From DASVWH01 sp036389715 (lineage in GTDB: Bacteria; Acidobacteriota; Blastocatellia; Pyrinomonadales; Pyrinomonadaceae): DNA of 7,081 nucleotides. Below are positions 1 to 5,492 of this stretch, one piece after another; within the stretch, counting starts at the first letter, position 1; the number at the start of each line of letters is the position of its first letter. Below the pieces are notes generated by a model that was not told the origin of the DNA, searched no databases, and saw only the letters and a list, made by a program, of their open reading frames with translations. The DNA is taken from NCBI GenBank assembly GCA_036389715.1, contig DASVWH010000127.1:1-7081 (forward strand). The letters run 5' to 3'. The position numbers were made by a program, and so were the translations under genes.

Positions 1-129
1 CATCTTGGCCCCGCGGCGCTGCGGCGTCGAGCCACGCGTGTGCGCGACCGTTGCCGTGACGACGCGCTCGCCGCGCCCGTTGGCCTCGCTAATCAAACGA
101 TAAAGCTGGTCCTGTGCTATCGTTCCCAT
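1..129 (-). CDS. XdhC/CoxI-family protein, N-terminal fragment (runs off the window)
   Basis: This is the first 43 codons of a gene that continues beyond base 1. The translation begins MGTIAQDQLYRLISEANG. It then reads through a beta-strand-like VVTATVAHT into RGSTPQRRGAKM, which matches the N-terminal signature of the XdhC/CoxI family (hydrophobic strand, then G-S-[ST]-P-x-x-x-G-x-K-M). Members of this family help insert or sulfurate the molybdenum cofactor of xanthine dehydrogenase or CO dehydrogenase-type enzymes. The substrate enzyme cannot be told from this fragment. The start is the ATG at 127-129, with a weak AAGAG ribosome site four bases upstream and an in-frame stop at 166-168. It follows the lipoprotein gene by 58 bases on the same strand and could be read from the same transcript. 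The family call is from the motif; the specific role is open. Confidence 0.8.
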   Translation of the reverse strand, partial: MGTIAQDQLYRLISEANGRGERVVTATVAHTRGSTPQRRGAKM

Positions 130-144
130 CAATCTCTTGGCTGA

Positions 145-150
145 ATAATA
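145..150 (-). promoter_or_regulatory. possible -10 box upstream of the XdhC-family gene
   Basis: On the minus strand this hexamer reads TATTAT, five of six matches to TATAAT, 15 bases before the start codon. The best -35 candidate at normal spacing (168-173, TAAACT) matches only three of six. A promoter this close would leave a very short leader. The site is weak and readthrough from the lipoprotein gene is as likely. Confidence 0.2.
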
Positions 151-187
151 TCCCGCGCAGGCTTTTCAGTTTACCACATGGCGAGGC

Positions 188-721
188 TTATTTAACGCGG
201 GCCGGACTACCGGATTCCCCGGCCCGGCCGTCTTTAAATTCAAAGTCCCGGTAGGTCGAGGTCGGCCCCCACTTCATCCTGACGCGAACGGCGGCGACAC
301 GCATCGAAGCGCCGTCGAACACACGGCCCTGCGCATTGCTGAAGCTGTCGAAAGGGATGCTCAAGGTCTCTCCCGCGGGCAATCCCTTCGACGGGCTAAC
401 TCTTTTATTGCTAGAGAGATAGCCATCCCCGGCCTCTCCCGCGGACGACTGCGGGTTGATGATTACGTCGAACTCCTCGATGCTGCGGGAGGTCTCCGGC
501 GGCGTGTTGTTCGTGATTGAGATGCCAGCGTCCGTGAGCTTCACGTCGAGCCTCCATTGAGGCGGCGGGATGACCGGCTCCGGGCTGTCGCCCTGCGGCT
601 GTGCGGCCCGGTCGCAGGCCAGCGCGGCGCAGACGAGCAAGAGCAGCACTCCTGCCAGGACCGTTCGCCTGTCGAAGACGCGCGGGCGCGGCGACGCTAT
701 GTCTCGCCTCTCGATGCTCAT
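188..721 (-). CDS. small predicted lipoprotein of unknown function
   Basis: The product has 177 residues. Residues 1-19 are polar and basic, 20-35 form a hydrophobic segment, and Cys36 sits in an AALAC context that fits a permissive lipobox. It is therefore predicted to be lipid-anchored on the outer face of a membrane. The residue after Cys36 is Asp, which in enterobacteria favours inner-membrane retention; whether that holds here is unknown. The DRRTVLAG stretch at 17-24 resembles a twin-arginine export signal. The mature part (about 55-165) alternates short hydrophobic strands with turns, including ITNN (69-72) and a PAGETLSIPF strand. It ends in VRVRMKW and YRDFEF, suggesting a single beta-sandwich domain. 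The ATG is preceded directly by GAGAG, too close for an ideal ribosome site, so translation may depend on coupling to the gene 11 bases upstream. I do not recognise the family. Confidence 0.75.
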   Translation of the reverse strand: MSIERRDIASPRPRVFDRRTVLAGVLLLLVCAALACDRAAQPQGDSPEPVIPPPQWRLDVKLTDAGISITNNTPPETSRSIEEFDVIINPQSSAGEAGDGYLSSNKRVSPSKGLPAGETLSIPFDSFSNAQGRVFDGASMRVAAVRVRMKWGPTSTYRDFEFKDGRAGESGSPARVK

Positions 722-732
722 CTCTCAGAAGT

Positions 733-1578
733 TCAGAGGGGCGGGTTCGTGCTGGAGGAATTCTGCGTCGGCGCGGGCGCTTGTCCCGGCTGCGTCGTCG
801 AATTGCCTTCCGTGTTGGTGTTGGTTTCGGAGTTCGGCTGTGAGTTGTTGGTGTCGTCCAGGCGCTGGCGCAAGCGGTCGGCCTCGGCCTCTGCACCGGC
901 GATGGCGGACTCCAGGCGCGTGCGGCTGGTCGCCATCAGGTCCAGCTGCGCGCGGACCCTGGTCTTCTCGCTTTCGAGCGTGCGACGACGCGCGGCGCGC
1001 GCATCCTCTGGCCGCGTCGTGCCGAAGGTGGCCACGCTGCGTTCGATATTGTCGGGCTGAAGCTCGATCTCTATCTGCTCGGCGCGCGCCTGCAAGTCTG
1101 ACTCCTTGGCCTGCACATCGCGCAGTTGCGTGCGCAGCGCTTCGGCCCGCTGCTCGGCGCGCGAGAGGCGTTCGAGGTCAACGAGCGTCCGCTGCTGGTT
1201 CTCCATCTGGCCCAGCTTCTCGGAGAGGCTCGTGACCTGTGCCGAGAGCTTGTTGATGGTGCGACGCATGGTGTCCGGGTCTTCGGCCTGCGCGCGTGAG
1301 CGATTCGACCTGCGGGTATTGCCGGACGGCTGATCGCTGTTAGCGGGCTCCGGGGTCTGGCCCGCGATCTCTTCGTCGGCGGTGCTGATAATCTGCGGGT
1401 CGCGCGGGATAGCAGGCGTGCGCGCCCCGGCATCCGGCGCAGAAGTGATGACGGGATTGGTGCTGCGGCGTGAACGCTTATTGCGGCGGCGCTGCGCGCT
1501 CGCATCGTCCAGCGAGATGCCGACAGCCAAAAACAGGGCCAGCACAACCGTTATTCGTCGAAGCAGTTGATTCCGCAT
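733..1578 (-). CDS. exported coiled-coil protein of unknown function
   Basis: The product has 281 residues from the start chosen here. The frame is open for 19 more codons upstream to 1635, but the ATG at 1576-1578 has a GGAGGT site five bases ahead and begins a textbook signal peptide: MRNQLLRR, a hydrophobic core at 9-23, then DASA with predicted cleavage at Ala28/Gln29. Next come a very basic patch (30-39, rich in Arg and Lys) and a Pro/Ser/Ala-rich low-complexity stretch to about 100. Heptad-like helices follow at about 104-174 and 192-242, broken by a short conserved-looking segment that starts LQPDNIER (173-180). The last 39 residues are Asn/Thr/Ser/Gln/Pro-rich and probably disordered. 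No catalytic motif is visible. It is likely a periplasmic or envelope structural or adaptor protein. It is followed after 11 bases by a lipoprotein gene, suggesting co-expression. I recall similar coiled-coil proteins in Blastocatellia, none with a known role. Confidence 0.8.
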   Translation of the reverse strand: MRNQLLRRITVVLALFLAVGISLDDASAQRRRNKRSRRSTNPVITSAPDAGARTPAIPRDPQIISTADEEIAGQTPEPANSDQPSGNTRRSNRSRAQAEDPDTMRRTINKLSAQVTSLSEKLGQMENQQRTLVDLERLSRAEQRAEALRTQLRDVQAKESDLQARAEQIEIELQPDNIERSVATFGTTRPEDARAARRRTLESEKTRVRAQLDLMATSRTRLESAIAGAEAEADRLRQRLDDTNNSQPNSETNTNTEGNSTTQPGQAPAPTQNSSSTNPPL

Positions 1579-1583
1579 CACTA

Positions 1584-1589
1584 ACCTCC
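1584..1589 (-). promoter_or_regulatory. ribosome binding site that fixes the coiled-coil gene start
   Basis: The minus strand reads GGAGGT, five bases before the ATG at 1578. No comparable site precedes the alternative in-frame ATGs at 1596 and 1635, and only this start gives a normal-length signal peptide. Confidence 0.8.
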
Positions 1590-1633
1590 GAAACATCTTT
1601 CGCACGACAGAGCTTAACACTAATGATGCCGCC

Positions 1634-1653
1634 AAGCATCCCGGAGGATGCTT
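1634..1653. repeat. perfect 8-bp inverted repeat (hairpin) in the leader of the coiled-coil gene
   Basis: AAGCATCC and GGATGCTT are exact reverse complements separated by four bases. The structure lies 56-75 bases upstream of the chosen ATG. Neither strand has a T-run after it, so it is not a standard intrinsic terminator. It could be a transcript hairpin or a palindromic protein-binding site. Confidence 0.6.
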
Positions 1654-1776
1654 CCCAGGTAGGTTACACGCCAGGGGTCGCCGCCGGTTCCAGTCATGCC
1701 GGACGGGCCGCGGCCTTCAACTGTCGCGGGCGCGGGCGCAAGCCTTTCGCTCAAACGCAGTCTCCGGTCTCTCTTA

Positions 1777-2631
1777 TCATCCGGCCTGAATCTTAAAGCT
1801 GATGTCTACGGCGCGCGCCGAATGGGTGAGCGCACCGATGCTAATCAGGTCAACGCCGGCCTCCGCGTAGGCGCGGACGTTTTCGAGCGTGATGCCGCCG
1901 GAGGATTCGAGCGTCACTTGCGGCGCAAGCTCGCGTGCGACTGCGACCATCCGCGCCGTCTCCTCTGCGCTCAGATTGTCGAGCAGCACGATGTCCGCGC
2001 CGCTCTTAATCGCTTCCCGCAAATCCTTTTCGGTCGAGACTTCGACCTCTACCTTGTGCAGGTGTCCGACGGCCTCGCGCGCACGCTCGACCGCCGCCGC
2101 CACGCCCCCCGCCAGCGAGATGTGATTGTCTTTAATGAGCACGCCGTCGTCCAGTCCGAACCTGTGATTGCGCCCGCCGCCCGAAAGCACTGCGTACTTT
2201 TCCAGCATCCGCAGGCCGGGCGTAGTCTTACGCGTGTCAACGATCTGCGCTCGCGTGCCTTCGACGGCGCGGACGTAGCGGCGCGTCAGCGTGGCGACGC
2301 CCGACAGACGCTGGAGCAGGTTCAGCGCCACGCGCTCGCCGCCGAGCAGCACATCCGCAAAGCCGCTCGTCCGTGCGATCACTTTTCCGGCCTCGACCTC
2401 TTCGCCGTCCGAAGCGAAGGCTTCGAGCTGCTGCTGCGAATCGAGCGTCGAGAAGACGGCCTCCGCTGCTTCGAGTCCGGCGACGACCATCGGCTCTTTA
2501 GCCAGAAAGCGTCCGCGTGCGCGCGCGTTGCGCGTGACGGTCGCCTGCGTCGTAAGATCGCCGCGCCCCAAATCTTCCGCGAGGAATGCGCCGATTTGAG
2601 AGAAGAGCGCCCCGTCGTCCAACCAGTTCAT
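1777..2631 (-). CDS. nadC: nicotinate-nucleotide pyrophosphorylase (quinolinate phosphoribosyltransferase, decarboxylating)
   Basis: This cytoplasmic enzyme of de novo NAD synthesis joins quinolinate to PRPP with loss of CO2, giving nicotinate mononucleotide. The 284-residue protein is full length for the family. Visible hallmarks in order are EDLGRGDLTT (19-28), GERVALNLLQRLSG (98-111), DTRKTTPG (132-139), GGGRNHR (151-157), IKDNH (166-170), EVEV (195-198), LLDN (216-219), ESSGGI (242-247) and SIGALTHS (264-271). The Arg, Lys and His residues in the DTRKT, GRNHR and KDNH segments correspond to the known phosphate- and quinolinate-binding residues of the family. The start is the ATG at 2629-2631, with GGAGG seven bases upstream and ATGA overlap with the valS stop, so translation is probably coupled to valS. 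No nadA or nadB lies in the window. The sequence looks intact. Confidence 0.97.
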   Translation of the reverse strand: MNWLDDGALFSQIGAFLAEDLGRGDLTTQATVTRNARARGRFLAKEPMVVAGLEAAEAVFSTLDSQQQLEAFASDGEEVEAGKVIARTSGFADVLLGGERVALNLLQRLSGVATLTRRYVRAVEGTRAQIVDTRKTTPGLRMLEKYAVLSGGGRNHRFGLDDGVLIKDNHISLAGGVAAAVERAREAVGHLHKVEVEVSTEKDLREAIKSGADIVLLDNLSAEETARMVAVARELAPQVTLESSGGITLENVRAYAEAGVDLISIGALTHSARAVDISFKIQAG

Positions 2632-5327
2632 CGTAAAGCCTCCGTCATCTGTTGAAGAGCAGCGGTTCGCGCGGCGATTTCAGCCAGGCGCTCCCTGGTC
2701 TCGCTGACCTTTTCGGCGGGCGCGCGTTCGGCAAACTGCGGGTTGGCGAGCTGCGCTTCGAGCTTCGCCGCCTCCTTTTGCAGCTTCTCGCGCTCGCGCC
2801 CCAACCGCTCGCGCTCCTCCGCGAAATCAATCAAGCCTTCGAGCGGAACGGCCGCCTCGGCCCCACCCGCCAGCACCGCCCGCGCCGAAGCACGCGGCGC
2901 TTCCAGACGCTCAAGGATAAGCAGCTCCGAAGCGCGGGCCAGCCGCATGACCTGATCCCTGTTCGCCTCGAAGACGGCGCGCAGGCTCTCTTCGCCAGCG
3001 CCGACGAGCAGCCGCACTCGCTCGCCCGGCTTGACGTTCAACTCCGAGCGGATGTTGCGCACGCGCGAGACCAGTTCGATGACGGCCGCCATCTCGCTTT
3101 CGGCGCGCTCGTCTATCAGCTCCGCGCGGGCCTGCGGGTAGGCCGCGAGCATGACACTGGCCTGAGCGCCGCTGTAAGCCGGATGCAGGAGCTTTTCGTC
3201 AACGCCCGGCAGACGTTGCCACAGCTCCTCCGTGATGTAGGGCATGAAGGGATGCAAGAGCCTGAGCGCCTGTTCGAGGACGGCCAGCAAGCGCGTGCGC
3301 GCGCCGTCTCGCGCGGGCGAGGCTTGCTCGGCGGTCACGTCTGCCTTCGTCAGCTCGATGTACCAGTCGCAGAAGTCGTCCCAGAAGAAGTGATAGAGCG
3401 TCTGCACGGCTTCGTGGAATTGATATTTGGCAAGCGCCGTCTCCACGTCGCGCGCCGTTCTGTTGAGCCGCGAGAGTATCCAGCGATCATGCAGAGCCAG
3501 CTGCGCGCGTTCGCCCTCGAAGACTTCGCGGTTGACGCTCGCGCCCTCTGAATTCATCAGGCAGAAGCGCGCGGCGTTCCAGATTTTGTTGGCGAAGTTG
3601 CGATAGGCCTCGACCTGGTTATCGTTCCAGCGCGAATCCGTGCTCCCGATTGATGCCAGCACGAGCCGCGTCGCGTCTACACCGTACTTGTCGAAGACGT
3701 CGAGCGGGTCAACGCCGTTGCCCTTCGTCTTGGACATCCGCTGCCCGTGCTTGTCGAGGACGGTGCCCGTGATGAAGACATCATCGAAGGGCCGCTCGCC
3801 GATGAACTTCATCCCGCTCATTACCATCCGCGAGACCCAGAGAAAGATGATATCGCGCGCCGTGACGAGCACGGAGGTCGGGTAAAAGGTCTCCAGGTCG
3901 GCGGTCTCGTCCGGCCAGCCGAGCGTCGAAAAAGGCCAGAGCGCGGAAGAGAACCAGGTATCGAGCACGTCCGGGTCCTGCGTCAGCTCGTCCGTTCCGG
4001 CCAGCGAGCGCGCCTCCTGCTCGGAGCGCGCGACGAAGATGTTTCCCTCGCCGTCGTACCAGGCGGGAATCTGATGCCCCCACCAGAGCTGGCGCGAGAT
4101 GGTCCAGTCGCGCAGGTTCTCCAGCCAGTCCGTGTAGACTTTTTTGTACGGCACTTCCGGCACGAAGCGCGGCTTGCCCTCACGCTCCATCAGGTCCAGC
4201 GCCTGCGCGCGCATCTCGTCCATCCGGCAGAACCACTGCGTCGAGATGAGCGGCTCGATGACCGTCTTGCAGCGCTCGCACTTCGAGATCGAGAACTCGT
4301 AATCAACCACCTTTTCGAGCAGCCCCAGCTCCTCGAATCTCTCGATCACCTGCTCGCGCGCCTTGTAGCGGTCAAGCCCGAAGAAGCCTTCGCCCGCCTC
4401 TTCGGTCATCCGCGCGTGGCGGTCGATCACGACCACCTGCGGGAGCTTGTGCCGCACGCCCATCTCGTAGTCGTTCGGGTCATGTGCGGGCGTAATCTTG
4501 ACCGCGCCCGTCCCGAATTCAGGGTCAACATAGTCATCCGCGATGACCGGAATCTCCCTGCCCGTGAGCGGCAGCATGACGGTCGCGCCGACGAGCGCGC
4601 TGTAGCGCTCATCGGCAGGATTGACCGCGACGGCCGTATCGCCGAGCATCGTTTCCGGCCTCGTCGTCGCCACTGTCAGGCGTCGCTGCTCGCCGTTCGC
4701 GGATTTTACCGGGTACTGCAAATAGTAGAGTTTTCCGGCCTGCGGCGTCTTCTCGACCTCTAAATCCGAGAGCACGGTCTGATCGTTCGGACACCAGTTG
4801 ACGATCCGGTCGCCGCGATAAATGTGGCCCTCTGCGTAGAGCCGGACGAAGACTTCGCGGACGGCGCGCGAGAGGCCCTCGTCCATCGTGAAGCGCTCGC
4901 GCGACCAGTCAACGGAGGCTCCCTCGCGCCGCATCTGCTTGAGAATCTGGCCGCCCGATTCGTGCTTCCAGCGCCAGACGCGCTCGATAAACTTTTCGCG
5001 CCCGAGGTCATGGCGCGAGAGCCCCTCCTTCTTCAATTCGCGGCTGACCATCAACTGCGTCGAGATGCCCGCGTGGTCCATGCCGGGCAGCCAGAGCGTC
5101 CGGTAGCCGCACATCCGCTTGTAACGCGAGAGCACGTCCATCAGCGTGTGCTGCAAGGCGTGGCCCATGTGCAGCGAGCCCGTGACGTTCGGCGGCGGAA
5201 TGACGATTGAGTAGACGGGAGCCTGCGGGTCTCGATTAATCTCCGGCGCGAAGCAGCCCGCCGCCTCCCAGCGCGCGTAGTGGCTGGCCTCTGCCTGCTT
5301 CGGATCATAGGTCTTCGGGATGTCCAT
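2628..5327 (-). CDS. valS: valyl-tRNA synthetase
   Basis: This cytoplasmic class Ia aminoacyl-tRNA synthetase charges tRNA-Val and edits mischarged threonine. The 899-residue protein is within the usual bacterial range. The Rossmann catalytic domain carries PPPNVTGSLHMGH with the HIGH-type motif HMGH at 53-56. The inserted editing domain includes TTRPETMLGD (221-230) and GTGAVKITPAHDPNDYE (272-288). A CxxC pair lies at 350-353, just before VIEPLISTQWFC. The second signature is RMSKTKGN (530-537), a KMSKS variant. The anticodon-binding helical domain follows (about 610-770), then the ValRS-type C-terminal coiled coil (about 833-899) that contacts tRNA. The ATG at 5325-5327 has no purine-rich ribosome site; the preceding bases are A-rich and then CTTCC, and belong to a repeat element. 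nadC follows with a 4-base overlap. No frameshift or missing core motif is evident. Confidence 0.98.
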   Translation of the reverse strand: MDIPKTYDPKQAEASHYARWEAAGCFAPEINRDPQAPVYSIVIPPPNVTGSLHMGHALQHTLMDVLSRYKRMCGYRTLWLPGMDHAGISTQLMVSRELKKEGLSRHDLGREKFIERVWRWKHESGGQILKQMRREGASVDWSRERFTMDEGLSRAVREVFVRLYAEGHIYRGDRIVNWCPNDQTVLSDLEVEKTPQAGKLYYLQYPVKSANGEQRRLTVATTRPETMLGDTAVAVNPADERYSALVGATVMLPLTGREIPVIADDYVDPEFGTGAVKITPAHDPNDYEMGVRHKLPQVVVIDRHARMTEEAGEGFFGLDRYKAREQVIERFEELGLLEKVVDYEFSISKCERCKTVIEPLISTQWFCRMDEMRAQALDLMEREGKPRFVPEVPYKKVYTDWLENLRDWTISRQLWWGHQIPAWYDGEGNIFVARSEQEARSLAGTDELTQDPDVLDTWFSSALWPFSTLGWPDETADLETFYPTSVLVTARDIIFLWVSRMVMSGMKFIGERPFDDVFITGTVLDKHGQRMSKTKGNGVDPLDVFDKYGVDATRLVLASIGSTDSRWNDNQVEAYRNFANKIWNAARFCLMNSEGASVNREVFEGERAQLALHDRWILSRLNRTARDVETALAKYQFHEAVQTLYHFFWDDFCDWYIELTKADVTAEQASPARDGARTRLLAVLEQALRLLHPFMPYITEELWQRLPGVDEKLLHPAYSGAQASVMLAAYPQARAELIDERAESEMAAVIELVSRVRNIRSELNVKPGERVRLLVGAGEESLRAVFEANRDQVMRLARASELLILERLEAPRASARAVLAGGAEAAVPLEGLIDFAEERERLGREREKLQKEAAKLEAQLANPQFAERAPAEKVSETRERLAEIAARTAALQQMTEALR
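2639..2643 (-). promoter_or_regulatory. nadC ribosome binding site inside the 3' end of valS
   Basis: The minus strand reads GGAGG, seven bases before the nadC ATG and within the last codons of valS. Together with the ATGA overlap it supports this start and ribosome reinitiation after valS. Confidence 0.75.
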
Positions 5328-5371
5328 GGAAGAATTTTCGGTTTTCGGTTTTCAGTTTTCAGTAACGGGTC

Positions 5372-5377
5372 ATTGTA
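5372..5377 (-). promoter_or_regulatory. possible -10 box for valS
   Basis: The minus strand reads TACAAT, five of six matches to TATAAT, 44 bases upstream of the valS ATG. No good TTGACA-like -35 sits 16-18 bases farther upstream; that position falls in the loop and stem of the GC hairpin. If real, the leader would be about 35-40 bases and would consist of repeat-arm sequence. Confidence 0.25.
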
Positions 5378-5385
5378 AAGCAATA

Positions 5386-5420
5386 GCCGCCGGTTTTCAT
5401 ATGAAGGAAAGACCGGCGGC
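5386..5420 (-). terminator. GC-rich stem-loop, possible terminator of the response regulator transcript
   Basis: GCCGCCGGT (5386-5394) pairs perfectly with ACCGGCGGC (5412-5420) around a 17-base loop that contains the palindrome TTCATATGAA (5396-5405). On the minus strand the stem is followed by TATTGCTTTA, which is only partly T-rich. Termination is therefore plausible but not textbook. It may instead be the structural core of the surrounding repeat element. Confidence 0.4.
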
Positions 5421-5492
5421 CACCGTGCTATTACTGAAAATCACAGATTGGAGACCTGAACTGAAAGCTGAAGACCGAAAACTGAAAACTTC

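Larger units (their letters stand above)
1579..1776. other. intergenic region between nadC and the coiled-coil gene
   Basis: These 198 bases hold no convincing gene. They contain the coiled-coil gene's ribosome site, an 8-bp hairpin (1634-1653) and a 10-bp self-complementary GC block (GGCCGCGGCC, 1706-1715). I found no stem followed by a T-run on the minus strand that would clearly end the valS-nadC transcript. I found no confident -35/-10 pair, although a promoter here is expected because of the gap size. Confidence 0.6.
5334..5489. repeat. palindromic intergenic element with opposed 7-base tandem repeats
   Basis: This element fills nearly all of the gap between the response regulator stop and the valS start. 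The left arm is four tandem heptads of the form [AG]TTTTC[AG] (5334-5361). The right arm carries the same type of heptad on the other strand: GTTTTCA 5483-5489, GTTTTCG 5476-5482, GTCTTCA 5469-5475 and GCTTTCA 5462-5468. Inside these, TTTTCAGTAA (5356-5365) pairs exactly with TTACTGAAAA (5431-5440). At the centre is a 9-bp GC stem. The element is AT-rich outside the stem, unlike its GC-rich neighbours. It has no coding capacity that I can support. It looks like a non-autonomous intergenic repeat of the REP or MITE kind; copies elsewhere in the genome would be needed to prove that. Confidence 0.7.

Noticed and set aside
161..173. GCTTTTCAGTTTA upstream of the XdhC-family gene as a second copy of the heptad repeat
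   Set aside because: It resembles about one and a half heptads, but without tandem structure or an inverted partner, so chance is sufficient explanation.
1579..1635. Longer version of the coiled-coil protein starting at 1635
   Set aside because: It would add 19 residues ahead of a complete signal peptide and lacks the strong ribosome site present before the ATG at 1578.
1696..2655. A 319-codon plus-strand open frame opposite nadC
   Set aside because: It is antisense to an intact nadC, has no recognisable domain, and extends into both neighbours without a credible ribosome site.
2652..3551. A 299-codon plus-strand open frame opposite the C-terminal part of valS
   Set aside because: It is a complementary-strand shadow of GC-rich coding sequence with no motif or start signal.
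3747..4763. A long plus-strand open frame (338 codons) opposite valS
   Set aside because: It lies wholly antisense to a clearly conserved valS. The product is Arg/His/Asp/Leu-rich without recognisable motifs, as expected from the complementary frame of a GC-rich gene.
5334..5489. T-box or other amino-acid-responsive leader for valS
   Set aside because: I see no T-box consensus or specifier-loop layout. The symmetry and tandem heptads fit a repeat element better, and T-boxes are largely a feature of Gram-positive bacteria.
5334..5489. CRISPR array
   Set aside because: The 7-base units are contiguous, without spacers, and occur in opposite orientations.
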